64,000 nt of DNA, from contig NZ_CAHLAR010000001.1 in NCBI RefSeq assembly GCF_903652925.1, positions 1,090,057-1,154,056 on the forward strand. Direction: 5' to 3'. The notes under the pieces are model-generated. The model had not been told where the DNA came from. It saw only the letters and a list, made by a program, of their open reading frames with translations, and searched no databases. The stretch is from Achromobacter anxifer. Its GTDB lineage: Bacteria > Pseudomonadota > Gammaproteobacteria > Burkholderiales > Burkholderiaceae_B. A program made the translations under genes and the position numbers. Of this stretch, positions 8,337-17,209 are shown piece after piece (positions within the stretch are counted from its first letter, which is position 1; every line of letters starts with the position of its first letter).

Positions 8337-8942
8337 ATGTCTATCGTCTTCTATTGGCACCCTATGTCCAACGCCACCCCGGTCGCCAGCGCGCTGGCCG
8401 AACTGGACATTCCGCACCAGCGCATCAAGGTGGATATCAAGGTCGGCGAGCAGCATCGCCCGGAATTCCTGGCGCTGAACCCGAACGGCAAGGTCCCGAC
8501 GCTGACGGTGGACGGCGCGCCCATGTTCGAGACCCTGGCGATACAGCTGTGGCTGGGAGAACGCTATGGCGTGGAGCGCGGCCTGTGGCCCGCGGCCGGC
8601 ACGCCCGAACGCCTGCTGGCGATGTCGTGGTGCGCCTGGGCCTACGTGAGCTACGGGGCGGTGGTGTCGCGCCTGCATCTGGCCACGCACCATGCGGATG
8701 CGCTCGACAGCGCCGGGGTGGAAAAAGTGCTGGACCACGCGGATGATCTGCTGGCGGTGCTGGACGGCCATCTGTCGCGGCAGCCGTGGATGCTGGGCGC
8801 GGCGTACTCGCTGGCCGACCTGGTGGTGGGTTCGGTGATCGGCTACAGCGTCTTCCTGGGCGCGCGCGCGGCGTCGCATCCGCATGTGCGGGCCTGGCTG
8901 GACCGGGTCCAGGCCCGGCCTGCCATGCGGATCGACGCCTAG
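8337..8942 (+). CDS. glutathione S-transferase family protein
   Basis: 201 residues. N-terminal thioredoxin-like domain with the family motifs (FYWHPMSNATPVASALAELD at the active site, LNPNGKVPTLTVDG with cis-Pro, and ETLAIQLWLGERYG with the glutathione-binding Glu-Thr), followed by an all-helical C-terminal domain containing YSLADLVVGSVIG. It probably conjugates or reduces electrophiles with glutathione in the cytoplasm. The start is supported by GGAG at 8325-8328. Divergent from the WYL regulator, which may control it. Confidence 0.88.
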   Translation: MSIVFYWHPMSNATPVASALAELDIPHQRIKVDIKVGEQHRPEFLALNPNGKVPTLTVDGAPMFETLAIQLWLGERYGVERGLWPAAGTPERLLAMSWCAWAYVSYGAVVSRLHLATHHADALDSAGVEKVLDHADDLLAVLDGHLSRQPWMLGAAYSLADLVVGSVIGYSVFLGARAASHPHVRAWLDRVQARPAMRIDA

Positions 8943-8973
8943 CGCGCTGTCCGGCGGGCCGGACGGCGGCGGC

Positions 8974-10299
8974 TTACCAGCCCCAGCAGGTGCCCGCCGC
9001 GGGCTTGCCGCAGCTGCGGTAGTTCACGGCGAACCACAGCTTGCCGGCGCCGCGCGGGGTGCCGTCGGCCTTGGCGTCGTTGCGCGGCAGCTCTTCCAGG
9101 GTGTCGCGCGCCTTCTTGGTGGCCGAGCCGCTGGCGGCGTCCGGCACCAGCACGATGCGCCCCAGGCCGGCGGCGTCGCGGTCCTCGAACACCAGGTCGG
9201 TGTCCTTCAGGGCCGCCATTTTCAAGGACGCGTCGCGCACCGCCGCGGGGTAGCTGTCGTTCGCGCCGGCGGGCGCCAGGGTCTTGTCCAGGGTGCTGGC
9301 GGCAAGAATCTGCGCGGGCGTGGCCGGCGCCATCATCTTGTACTGGTCCAGGCCGGGCAACTGGCCGCCCGCGGCCTGGCGGCGCAGCCAGTCGCCCCAC
9401 AGGAACTCGGCGTACTCGGGCAGGTTGCCGTTGCTGTAGGAGATGTCGCGGGTGAAGTACACCAGCGAGCGGTAGCGGTCTTCCTGCATGCCGCCGGCCT
9501 CCTGGGCGCTGGCCAGTCCCAGGCGCTTGGGCAACTGGTCCACGGTGATGGGCTGGTTCTGGCCGTCGCGCAGCCAGACGCGGCGGTCGTCGACCATGCG
9601 CTGCCAGAAGGCGGAGGCGTTGGCGAGGTTGCTGTAGTTGGCGTCCACCTTGACCCAGACCGGCAGCTTGGGGCCGCCATCGCCGATTTCACGCAGCGAC
9701 GAGAAGGTGTGGTGGCCGTCGGTCAGGTAGAGATTGCCGTCCCAGCCCACCACCACGGTCTTGAGGTTGGCCGCGTTGGTGCCGGGCGCGTCCTTGCAGG
9801 TGAAGGAGGCAGGCTGGTCAAGGCGGGCGGCGCGCGCTTCGGCGATGGTCTGGAAGGCCTGTGCGCGCTCGCTGCCGCCCATGTCCTCGCAGTAGTCGTC
9901 GAATTTCTTGCCGACGGTGCGGTTCAGGTAGTCCAGCTGCTGCGCCGGCTTGTCCGCCCAGGTCTTGCGTTCGAAATCGCCTTGCCAGCGGCCCAGCTTG
10001 TAATAGACCTGGTCGTAGCCGATGGCTGCCTGCGTGGGATGCAGTTCCTCGATGCGGACCTGGATCACGTCGCCCGGCTTGGCTTGCAGATAGGCGGTGT
10101 TGCGCGGCGGCGTGGTTTCGGTGGGCGGCGGGGTTTCCTCGGCGGGAGGAGGGACGACGGCTACGGGTTCATCGTCATTGTCGTCGCCACCGCCATTGCA
10201 GGCGGCCAGGGCCAGGGGCAGCAAGGCCGCGGCCAGGGCGCGCAGCAGGCGCTGTTGAGTGGAGAGCGCCGCGCGCGCAGGTAGGGGAGTCGGGGTCAT
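8974..10299 (-). CDS. exported ParB/Srx-like (ParBc_2) lipoprotein
   Basis: 441 residues. Signal sequence ends in a lipobox (LALAAC), followed by a Pro/Thr/Glu-rich linker (PPPAEETPPPTETTPP), so the protein is probably anchored to a membrane outside the cytoplasm. The body contains a ParB/sulfiredoxin-like fold of the ParBc_2 type: IQVRIEELHPTQAAIGYDQVYYKLG and VGWDGNLYLTDGHHTFSSL, whose DGHH corresponds to the nucleotide-binding box of ParB-like enzymes. Role unknown; chromosome partitioning is unlikely for a lipoprotein. Stands between GST and Hpt genes, 34 bases from the latter. Confidence 0.78.
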   Translation of the reverse strand: MTPTPLPARAALSTQQRLLRALAAALLPLALAACNGGGDDNDDEPVAVVPPPAEETPPPTETTPPRNTAYLQAKPGDVIQVRIEELHPTQAAIGYDQVYYKLGRWQGDFERKTWADKPAQQLDYLNRTVGKKFDDYCEDMGGSERAQAFQTIAEARAARLDQPASFTCKDAPGTNAANLKTVVVGWDGNLYLTDGHHTFSSLREIGDGGPKLPVWVKVDANYSNLANASAFWQRMVDDRRVWLRDGQNQPITVDQLPKRLGLASAQEAGGMQEDRYRSLVYFTRDISYSNGNLPEYAEFLWGDWLRRQAAGGQLPGLDQYKMMAPATPAQILAASTLDKTLAPAGANDSYPAAVRDASLKMAALKDTDLVFEDRDAAGLGRIVLVPDAASGSATKKARDTLEELPRNDAKADGTPRGAGKLWFAVNYRSCGKPAAGTCWGW

Positions 10300-10333
10300 G
10301 GTCCGTTTCAGGATCTGGTTTGAAGATATCAGA

Positions 10334-10717
10334 TCATGAAGGATGCGTGTTTCCCGAAGATTGCACTGGCGCGGGTTGCCATGAATAAAGCCGGTCCATG
10401 ATGCCGCGTACCGCGTCGGCGAGGTCGTGGACCTTGGCGGCGGCGCGCGCGGACAGGCCCGTCGCGACCTCGTCCTCAAGCGCTTCGAAGCGCGAGGCCG
10501 GCGCCCGCATCTGCAAGGCCAGCAGCGCGCCCTGGATGCGGTGCAGCATCTGCGCGACCGCGATGGCATCGGGCTTTTCGGCGGCCTGTTCCAGGGCGTC
10601 GAGATCCTGGTTCATGGTTTCCTTGACCAGCCGGCGATGGTCGGGCGCCAGCGCGGCGAACACGGCCAGCGTGGCGGCGGCGGGGGCCGCGGGGGTAGGG
10701 GGGAACGGTTTGTGCAT
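10334..10717 (-). CDS. stand-alone Hpt-domain protein
   Basis: 127-residue helical protein. ETMNQDLDALEQAAEKPDAIAVAQMLHRIQGALLALQM matches the Hpt four-helix bundle, with H59 as phosphorylatable His in LHRIQGAL (family pattern HxxKG; here the Lys is Gln). GGAG sits just before the ATG at 10717, so the longer reading MYVLEAP is not needed. Hpt proteins pass phosphate between receivers in a phosphorelay. The only response regulator in the window is the RcsB-like one at 5904-6554; a hybrid kinase must be elsewhere. Confidence 0.75.
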   Translation of the reverse strand: MHKPFPPTPAAPAAATLAVFAALAPDHRRLVKETMNQDLDALEQAAEKPDAIAVAQMLHRIQGALLALQMRAPASRFEALEDEVATGLSARAAAKVHDLADAVRGIMDRLYSWQPAPVQSSGNTHPS

Positions 10718-10765
10718 GGGAGCCTCCAAGACGTACATGCTGATGACGTCAGGCTCGGGGGCGAT

Positions 10766-10796
10766 ATTAAAGAAAGCCCGGCTCCCGGGGTCCGGT
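10766..10796 (-). terminator. possible intrinsic terminator of the porin gene
   Basis: Read on the minus strand, CCCGG-GAG-CCGGG is followed by CTTTCTTTAA. The stem is only about 5 base pairs with a 3-base loop, so this is a weak call. It lies 50-80 bases after the porin stop codon, where a terminator would be expected. Confidence 0.35.
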
Positions 10797-10847
10797 AATC
10801 GGACGGATTCGCGGGGCGGCCGCCTGGCCGCACCCGTTACGCCGTTT

Positions 10848-11954
10848 TTAGAACGTGTGGCGCACGCCGATGCCGGCTGCCGTGCTCTTCAAGCCGTCGA
10901 TGAACGCATAGTCCTTGCCGTACGAGCCATAGGCGTACAGATTGGTGCGCTTGGACAGGTCGTAGGTGTAGCCCACGCTCCAGACGTTCATGTTGGCGTC
11001 GCCGCCGGTCAGCTTGTCGTTGTTCGGCGAAACGTGTTGCCACGACGCGAACAGGCTGGAGGCCGCGCCCAGCGGCAGGGTCGCGCCCAGCATGTAGGAA
11101 TTGGCCTTGAAGCCGTCCACGAAGCGGTTGGTGCCGAACTCATCGCTGAAGGGCGTGCCGGCGGGCAGGTCCTGGCCGACGAACCAGCCGTCGGTGGTGC
11201 GGCCGTAGGCGGCGGCGAGCTTCAGGACTTCCAGGTCGTAGGACACGCCCAGCGCGTACTGGCGCGGCGTGGCGTCGTGGTCGATGGCGCCGCGGTTGGA
11301 ACCGTTGAGCTGGTCATAGGTCAGCGCGACGTTCAGCGGACCCTGCACGTAGCGCAGGCCGGCGGTGATGCCGCGGGTGTTGTCGGCGGTACGAAAGCCC
11401 GTCTGGTCGGCGGTCGTGTCGTCCGCATTGAACGAGTAGCCGATGCCCAGCTCGAAGCCGTTCACCGAAGGCGTCTTGTACATCACCATGTTGTCCCAGC
11501 GCATGGTGTTGGCCGCGCTGAAACCCAGGCCCATGTTGGACTGCGTGTAGCTGGTGTAGAAGGGATCGATGTCGGCCAGGTAGTTCGAGCCTATCGTGGC
11601 CTGGCGGCCGAATTCCAGCGAGCCCCAGGCATCGTTGGCCAGCCCGATGGTGGCCTGGCGGCCGAACAGACGGCCGGATTGTCCGCGCTGGCCGTTGGCG
11701 GAGTCGAATCCGCTTTCCAGCGTGAACGTGGCGCGCAGGCCGTCGCCCAGGTCGTCGGAGCCGCGCAGGCCCCAGCGCGAGCCGGCCTGGATGCCGTTGA
11801 TCATGCCCAGCTTGCTACCGTCGTATCCATCGCCCTTGATCTTGTTGTAGCCGATGCCGGTGTCGATGACACCATAGAGAGTTACCGACGATTCTGCCTG
11901 AGCAACGCCTGCAAAAGTGGTGAACATTGCGGCTGCGAGCAGCGTCTTTTTCAT
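10848..11954 (-). CDS. general porin (Bordetella/OmpC-like, Gram-negative porin family)
   Basis: 368-residue outer-membrane trimeric porin. Signal peptide MKKTLLAAAMFTTFAGVAQA, then the betaproteobacterial porin start ESSVTLYGVIDTGIGYNK, repeated amphipathic strands with GSRWGLRGSDDLGDGLRATFTLESGFD and LFGRQATIGLANDAWGSLEFGRQ, and the C-terminal GIGVRHTF ending in Phe needed for BAM assembly. GGAG lies upstream of the ATG. A hairpin followed by a T tract lies only 26-76 bases before the start (see 11980-12030), which could attenuate this gene or end the cyo operon. Confidence 0.94.
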   Translation of the reverse strand: MKKTLLAAAMFTTFAGVAQAESSVTLYGVIDTGIGYNKIKGDGYDGSKLGMINGIQAGSRWGLRGSDDLGDGLRATFTLESGFDSANGQRGQSGRLFGRQATIGLANDAWGSLEFGRQATIGSNYLADIDPFYTSYTQSNMGLGFSAANTMRWDNMVMYKTPSVNGFELGIGYSFNADDTTADQTGFRTADNTRGITAGLRYVQGPLNVALTYDQLNGSNRGAIDHDATPRQYALGVSYDLEVLKLAAAYGRTTDGWFVGQDLPAGTPFSDEFGTNRFVDGFKANSYMLGATLPLGAASSLFASWQHVSPNNDKLTGGDANMNVWSVGYTYDLSKRTNLYAYGSYGKDYAFIDGLKSTAAGIGVRHTF

Positions 11955-11979
11955 CCTTGGGGACTCCTGTAGAGGGGGG

Positions 11980-12030
11980 TAAAAAAACAAAAGGGAACAG
12001 CACGCGAGCATGTAGCCCAGCGCTGTTCCC
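11980..12030 (-). terminator. intrinsic terminator or porin-leader attenuator
   Basis: On the minus strand GGGAACAGC (12030-12022) pairs perfectly with GCTGTTCCC (12001-11993), followed by TTTTGTTTTTTT. This has the form of a rho-independent terminator. It lies after SURF1, so it may end the cyo transcript; a TACAAT -10-like box at 12043-12038 would also place it at the 5' end of a porin transcript. Confidence 0.65.
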
Positions 12031-12067
12031 AGCCCTCATTGTAGGACACCGGCCGCGGCCGGCCGCG

Positions 12068-12850
12068 TCAGCCCTTGCGGCGCGAGCGCTTTTCCTCGCG
12101 CACGAAGATGAATACGCCGACCAGCACCATGGCCGCCAGCGCATACCAGGTGATGGCGTAGCTGAGGTGGTTGTTGGGGAAGTTCAGCACGGTCAGGCCG
12201 CCCACCGGCGCGGTGCGGCCGCTGGCGTCCTTGTTGCCCGTGGCGTCGGCGTCGATGAAGTAAGGCGCCACGTCGGTGAGGCCGCGCGCCGCGGCGATGG
12301 CCGGCAGGTCGCGCGAGTACCAGAGGTTGGCGGCCGGATCGTTGTTGCGCAGGAAGCCATGGCCGGGCTCGCCCATGCGCAGCAGGCCGGTGACGCTGGC
12401 TTGCTCGGGCGTCTGCTGGATTGCGGACTTGCTCTTGCGCCAGTCGGGCAGCACGAATCCGCGGTTGACCAGCACCGTGCCGCCCTCGGGCAGCTGCAAG
12501 GGCGTCATGACCCAGTAGCCGCTGCCCAGTTCGGTCGCCGCCTGCACCAGGGTCTGGCGGTCGTACAGATAGGTGCCGGTGGCGGTGACGCGGCGGTATT
12601 CGGCGTTGTCGGACGTCAGCGCGGGCCAATCGGCCTGGGCCGGCGCGGGCGAGGGCGCCGCGTGGGCGCGTTGTTCGACCTGCGCGATCAGGGTGCGCTT
12701 CCAGGCAAGCCGGTGCACCTGCCAGGTGCCCAGGGCGCAGAGGCCCGCGAAAATGGCGACAGCAAGCACCCCCAGGATGGCCAGGGTGATCTTGCTGCGC
12801 GGATTACGAGGGGAGGTGTCGCTGGAAATGGAGTCTTTTACTGCAGCCAT
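12068..12850 (-). CDS. SURF1 family protein, oxidase assembly
   Basis: 260 residues. One N-terminal membrane helix (ITLAILGVLAVAIFAGLCALGTWQVHRLAWK) with the SURF1 signature GTWQVHRLAWK, a periplasmic domain with YDRQTLVQ, GYWVMTPLQLPEGGTVLVNRGFV and NLWYSRD, and a C-terminal helix (YAITWYALAAMVLVGVFIFVREEK). SURF1 proteins help insert heme a or o in terminal oxidases. Its start codon shares one base with the cyoD stop (TGATG), so it is translated as the last gene of the cyo operon and probably serves this quinol oxidase. Confidence 0.9.
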   Translation of the reverse strand: MAAVKDSISSDTSPRNPRSKITLAILGVLAVAIFAGLCALGTWQVHRLAWKRTLIAQVEQRAHAAPSPAPAQADWPALTSDNAEYRRVTATGTYLYDRQTLVQAATELGSGYWVMTPLQLPEGGTVLVNRGFVLPDWRKSKSAIQQTPEQASVTGLLRMGEPGHGFLRNNDPAANLWYSRDLPAIAAARGLTDVAPYFIDADATGNKDASGRTAPVGGLTVLNFPNNHLSYAITWYALAAMVLVGVFIFVREEKRSRRKG

Positions 12851-13245
12851 CAGGGCATTTTCCGCATGTCGTGGGTAGACATGGGCATCATGTTGGAGTT
12901 CAGGTGATACATGATCCAGATGGATCCGCTGAGCGTGATTACGACCAGCACCAGCGTGAATATTAACGCCAACATGTTCCAGCCGCTTTCGGACTTGGTG
13001 TCCATGTGCAGGAAGTAGATGATGTGGACCACGATCTGCACGACGGCGAAGGCCAGGATCACGAGCGCGGTGGTGCGGGAATCGGGAAAGACGCGGTTCA
13101 TGACCAGCCAGAACGGGATGGCGGTGAGGATGGCCGCCAGCACGAAACCCGTCACGTAGCTCTTGAAGGTGCCGTGGGCCGCGCCGTCATCGTCGTCATG
13201 GTGGTCATGGCCGTGGCCGGCGGAATGATCCAGATGCGCGCTCAT
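12850..13245 (-). CDS. cyoD: cytochrome bo3 ubiquinol oxidase subunit IV
   Basis: 131 residues, three membrane helices (SYVTGFVLAAILTAIPFWLV, ALVILAFAVVQIVVHIIYFLHM, WNMLALIFTLVLVVITLSGSIWIMYHLN). The HIIYFLHM stretch is typical of CyoD. The N-terminus is His/Asp-rich (HSAGHGHDHHDDDDG), somewhat longer than in E. coli. CyoD helps assemble subunit I. ATGA overlap with cyoC upstream and a one-base overlap with SURF1 downstream. Confidence 0.94.
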   Translation of the reverse strand: MSAHLDHSAGHGHDHHDDDDGAAHGTFKSYVTGFVLAAILTAIPFWLVMNRVFPDSRTTALVILAFAVVQIVVHIIYFLHMDTKSESGWNMLALIFTLVLVVITLSGSIWIMYHLNSNMMPMSTHDMRKMP

Positions 13246-13883
13246 GGCAGCACTCCCATCAGGTACACGAAGGTGAACACGCCCACCCAGATCAGGTCCA
13301 GGAAGTGCCAGAACATCGACAGGCACATCAGGCGACGGCGGTTTTCGGGGATCAGTCCATGCATCTGGACCTGGATCATCATCGTCACCAGCCACACGAT
13401 GCCGAAGGTGACGTGCAGCCCGTGGGTGCCGACCAGCGTGAAGAAGGACGACAGGAAGGCGCTGCGCTGCGGACCGGCGCCCTGGTGGATCAGGTGCGCG
13501 AATTCGTACAGCTCCAGCGACAGGAAGCCCAGGCCCAGGATGCCGGTCACGGCCAGCCACAGCTGCGTGGCGCCGATGCGGTTGCGCCGCATCTCCAGCA
13601 TGGCGAAGCCGTAGGTGATGGACGACAGGAGCAGCAGCGCGGTGTTCACCGCCACCAGCGGCAGGTCGAACAGGTCGGCGCCCGAGGGGCCCGCCGCGTA
13701 GCTGCGGCCCAGCACGCCGTAGGTCGCGAACAGGCAGGCGAAGATGAGGCAATCGCTCATCAGGTAGACCCAGAACCCCAGCAGGGTGCCGTTCTTGGGA
13801 TGGTGTTCGCCCGCGACGTGGAACAGGGGTTCCGCGGGCGGCGCGGCGCCTGCGGGCGGATTGGGAGCCAGGGTATCAGACAT
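13242..13883 (-). CDS. cyoC: cytochrome bo3 ubiquinol oxidase subunit III
   Basis: 213 residues, five membrane helices, the usual CyoC length. Motifs include [23 protein letters not shown] at the first helix (conserved Ser-Asp-Cys), [25 protein letters not shown], and [21 protein letters not shown]. It supports subunit I in the inner membrane and lacks metal centres. It overlaps cyoB by 8 bases and cyoD by 4, so the operon is tightly coupled. Confidence 0.95.
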   Translation of the reverse strand: MSDTLAPNPPAGAAPPAEPLFHVAGEHHPKNGTLLGFWVYLMSDCLIFACLFATYGVLGRSYAAGPSGADLFDLPLVAVNTALLLLSSITYGFAMLEMRRNRIGATQLWLAVTGILGLGFLSLELYEFAHLIHQGAGPQRSAFLSSFFTLVGTHGLHVTFGIVWLVTMMIQVQMHGLIPENRRRLMCLSMFWHFLDLIWVGVFTFVYLMGVLP

Positions 13884-15879
13884 TTTTCGCTAGCAACCTT
13901 GTGCGGGCGTCTTCGGCGCGCACGACCTCTTCGGCCGGCACGTAGTAGTCGCGCTTGTAGTTGAAGGTATGAACGATCGACACCAGGATCAGCGCCGCGA
14001 ACGACAGCACGACCAGCGGCCACATGTGCCAGATCAGCGCAAAGCCCATCACCACGCTGATGCCCGCGAGCACGATGCCCGCCCAGGTGTTCTTGGGCAT
14101 GTGGATGGGAATGAATCCCTGCTGCGGCCGCTCGTAGCCGTGCTGCTTCATCTGCCACCAGGCGTCCAGGTCATGCACGCGCGGCGTGAAGGCGAAGTTG
14201 TAGTTGGGCGGCGGCGACGAGGTCGACCATTCCAGCGTGCGTCCGTCCCAGGGATCGCCGGTGTCGTCGCGCAGCGACTCACGGCGGCGGTAGCTCACCA
14301 CCAACTGGATCAGGAAGCAGGCGATGCCGCAGGCGATCAGCAGCGCGCCGAATGCCGCCACCTGGAACCAGATCTGCAGGGACATGTCCTCGAAGTGGTT
14401 CACGCGGCGCGTCACGCCCATCAGCCCCAGCACGTACAGCGGCATGAAGGCGACGTAGAAGCCCACCAGCCAGAACCAGAACGAGCACTTGCCCCAGAAC
14501 GGATCTAGCTTGTAGCCGAAGGCCTTGGGGAACCAGTAGGTGATGCCTGCCATCAGCCCGAACAGCACGCCGCCGATGATCACGTTGTGAAAGTGCGCGA
14601 TCAGGAACAGGCTGTTGTGCAGGGCGAAGTCGGCGGGCGGCACGGCCAGCAGCACGCCAGTCATGCCGCCGATCACGAAGGTCACCATGAAGCCCAGCGT
14701 CCACAGCATCGGAACTTCGAAGCGGATGCGGCCGCGGTACATGGTGAACAGCCAGTTGAAGATCTTGGCTCCGGTCGGGATCGAGATGATCATGGTCGTG
14801 ATCCCGAAGAACGAGTTCACGCTGGCCCCTGACCCCATGGTGAAGAAGTGGTGCAGCCACACCAGGTACGACAGCACCGTGATAACGACCGTGGCGTACA
14901 CCATGGACGCGTAGCCGAACAGGCGCTTGCGGCAGAAGGTGGACACGACTTCCGAGAAGATGCCGAAGGCCGGCAGGATAAGGATGTAGACCTCGGGGTG
15001 GCCCCAGATCCAGATCAGGTTCACGTACATCATGGCGTTGCCGCCGAAGTCCGCCGTGAAGAAGTTGGTGCCGACGTAGCGGTCCATGGACAGCAGGGCC
15101 AATACCGCGGTCAGCACCGGGAAGGCGGCCACGATCAGCACGTTGGTGCACAGCGCGGTCCAGGTGAAGATGGGCATGCGCATCATGCTCATGCCGGGGG
15201 CGCGCATCTTGACGATGGTGACCAGCAGGTTGACCCCGGACAGCAATGTGCCCACCCCCGCTATCTGCAGGGCCCATATGTAGTAATCGACGCCCACGTC
15301 CGGACTCTGCAGGATGCCCGATAAAGGCGGATACGCCAGCCAGCCGGTGCGCGCGAATTCGCCCACGAACAGCGACATCATGACCAGGATCACGCCGCCC
15401 GTGGTCATCCAGAAGCTGAAGTTGTTGAGGAAGGGAAAGGCCACGTCGCGCGCGCCGATCTGCAAGGGCACGATGTAGTTCATCAGCCCGGTGACCAGCG
15501 GCATGGCCACGAAGAAGATCATGATCACGCCGTGGGCGGTGAAGATCTGGTCGTAGTGGTGCGGTGGCAGGTAGCCCATCGAATCGCCGAATGCCACCGC
15601 CTGCTGCAGGCGCATCATGATGGCGTCGGCAAAGCCGCGCAGCAGCATCACGATGCCCAGGATGACGTACATGATGCCGATCTTCTTGTGGTCGATGCTG
15701 GTGAACCACTCGCGCCACAGATAGCCCCATTTGCCGTAATAGGTGATGGCGCCCAGCACCACGATCCCGCCTATGGCGACCGCGATGAAGGTGAACAGCA
15801 GGATCGGCTCGTGGAAGGGAATGGCTTCCCAGGTCAACTTACCGAAGATCAGCTTGGTGAGGTCTGGTTGGTCAGGCAT
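13876..15879 (-). CDS. cyoB: cytochrome bo3 ubiquinol oxidase subunit I
   Basis: 667-residue catalytic subunit: oxidises ubiquinol, reduces O2 to water and pumps protons. The low-spin heme His lies in [15 protein letters not shown]; the D-channel Asp in [12 protein letters not shown]; CuB ligands in [13 protein letters not shown] (with the cross-linked Tyr) and in WLHHFF; the heme-ligand histidines in [11 protein letters not shown]. Length matches E. coli CyoB (663). It follows cyoA by 65 bases. The alternative, an aa3-type quinol oxidase, cannot be excluded from sequence alone, but the long CyoB-like ends favour bo3. Confidence 0.96.
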   Translation of the reverse strand: MPDQPDLTKLIFGKLTWEAIPFHEPILLFTFIAVAIGGIVVLGAITYYGKWGYLWREWFTSIDHKKIGIMYVILGIVMLLRGFADAIMMRLQQAVAFGDSMGYLPPHHYDQIFTAHGVIMIFFVAMPLVTGLMNYIVPLQIGARDVAFPFLNNFSFWMTTGGVILVMMSLFVGEFARTGWLAYPPLSGILQSPDVGVDYYIWALQIAGVGTLLSGVNLLVTIVKMRAPGMSMMRMPIFTWTALCTNVLIVAAFPVLTAVLALLSMDRYVGTNFFTADFGGNAMMYVNLIWIWGHPEVYILILPAFGIFSEVVSTFCRKRLFGYASMVYATVVITVLSYLVWLHHFFTMGSGASVNSFFGITTMIISIPTGAKIFNWLFTMYRGRIRFEVPMLWTLGFMVTFVIGGMTGVLLAVPPADFALHNSLFLIAHFHNVIIGGVLFGLMAGITYWFPKAFGYKLDPFWGKCSFWFWLVGFYVAFMPLYVLGLMGVTRRVNHFEDMSLQIWFQVAAFGALLIACGIACFLIQLVVSYRRRESLRDDTGDPWDGRTLEWSTSSPPPNYNFAFTPRVHDLDAWWQMKQHGYERPQQGFIPIHMPKNTWAGIVLAGISVVMGFALIWHMWPLVVLSFAALILVSIVHTFNYKRDYYVPAEEVVRAEDARTRLLAKNV

Positions 15880-15944
15880 CTCGATTCCAGCAAAAAGACC
15901 GCAATTTCACGAAGCCCTTGCATCATCCGGATCGCCGCGATCCG

Positions 15945-16988
15945 CTACAGGACCAATCCTTCGGTGGCCGTGCACATGGCGCCCACATACTTGCGCGGCG
16001 GCGTGCCGGTCAGGCCCAGGCGCTCGCGCGTGCCGGCGTCCAGGCTGGTGACGTTGAGCGCGCCCGGGATGCCCATGCCGCCCTGCGCGTCGATGGCCAT
16101 CGCGTCGCGCATGCACATCCGGTTGGGTTCCACGCAGCGGTTGACGATCGCTTCGAACAGGCCCGGTGCGCTGGATGCATAAAGCTGCACCGGATTGCGC
16201 TCGCTGGGCTGCTCCAGTTTGAGGTAGGTATCGCGGCTGAGCGCGGCGCCGGAGGCGCGCGCGCTTGCGACCCACTTGTCGAAGCCTGGTTCGTCCACAC
16301 CGTGGAACTTGAAGCGCATGCCCGAGAAGCCAGAGCCGCTGTAGTTGGCGGAAATGCCTTCGTATTCGCCGGGGTGGTTGATCACGGCGTGCAGCGTGGT
16401 CTGCATGCCCGGCATGGCGTAGATCTGGCCTGCCAGCGCCGGCACGAAGAAGGAATTCATCACCGTTGATGAGGTGATCTTGAACTGGATGGGGCGGTCG
16501 ACGGGCGCCGCCATTTCATTGACCGATGCGATGCCTTGCTCGGGATAGATGAACAGCCATTTCCAGTCCAGCGCCACCACTTCCACCACCAGCGGCTTGG
16601 TGCCGGCGGGCACTTCGCGGCCTTCGGACAGGCGCGCCAGCGGACGGTAGGGATCGAGCTGGTGGGTGCTGACCCAGGTCAGCGCGCCCAGCGCGATGAT
16701 GATCAGCAGCGGCGCGGCCCAGATCAGCAGCTCCAGCATGGTGGAGTGGTTCCAGTCGGGGTCGTAGTGCGCTTCCTTGTTGCTGGCCCGGTAGCGCCAC
16801 GCGAACAGGAACGTCAGGAAGATTACCGGCACGATGATGAGCAGCATCAAGCCGGTGGAAATGATGATCAGGTTGCGCTGCTGCAAAGCGATGTCGCCCG
16901 ATGGCGAGAGCAGGACCGCATTGCATCCGGCGAGCAATGGCAGAGCGGCAACCATGATCAATCCGCGGAACCTTGGGAAGGACGGCAT
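15945..16988 (-). CDS. cyoA: cytochrome bo3 ubiquinol oxidase subunit II
   Basis: 347 residues. Lipoprotein signal with lipobox LLAGC (Cys22), two membrane helices (about 40-65 and 85-105), and a periplasmic cupredoxin domain. The CuA ligands of cytochrome c oxidases are missing in the segment SSTVMNSFFVPALAGQIYAM and after, which identifies a quinol rather than cytochrome c oxidase. I use the ATG at 16988, which has GGGGT at a suitable distance; an in-frame ATG two codons earlier is too near to it. First gene of cyoABCD-SURF1; divergent from the MFS gene. Confidence 0.95.
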   Translation of the reverse strand: MPSFPRFRGLIMVAALPLLAGCNAVLLSPSGDIALQQRNLIIISTGLMLLIIVPVIFLTFLFAWRYRASNKEAHYDPDWNHSTMLELLIWAAPLLIIIALGALTWVSTHQLDPYRPLARLSEGREVPAGTKPLVVEVVALDWKWLFIYPEQGIASVNEMAAPVDRPIQFKITSSTVMNSFFVPALAGQIYAMPGMQTTLHAVINHPGEYEGISANYSGSGFSGMRFKFHGVDEPGFDKWVASARASGAALSRDTYLKLEQPSERNPVQLYASSAPGLFEAIVNRCVEPNRMCMRDAMAIDAQGGMGIPGALNVTSLDAGTRERLGLTGTPPRKYVGAMCTATEGLVL

Positions 16989-17209
16989 GACCATACCCCG
17001 AAACGTAACCGTGGGAAGTAAACGCAACACTACGCTGGAAGCCGCGAAAAATCTAGGGTAAAAAGAACAAAAATGTGCAGGGCGACGCGCGCGGACCAGG
17101 GCTGCATCCCAATAACGGGGCGGCTCTGCGCGATACAGGCTCCGGGCGCGCTGGTGTGTTTCAGGATTGCAATCCACGTATTCCGAACCTCCTTACAGCG
17201 AGCATTCAC

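Noticed and set aside
8884-10284. 466-residue plus-strand frame opposite the ParB-like gene
   Set aside because: Low-complexity shadow of a gene with signal peptide, lipobox and conserved motifs on minus.
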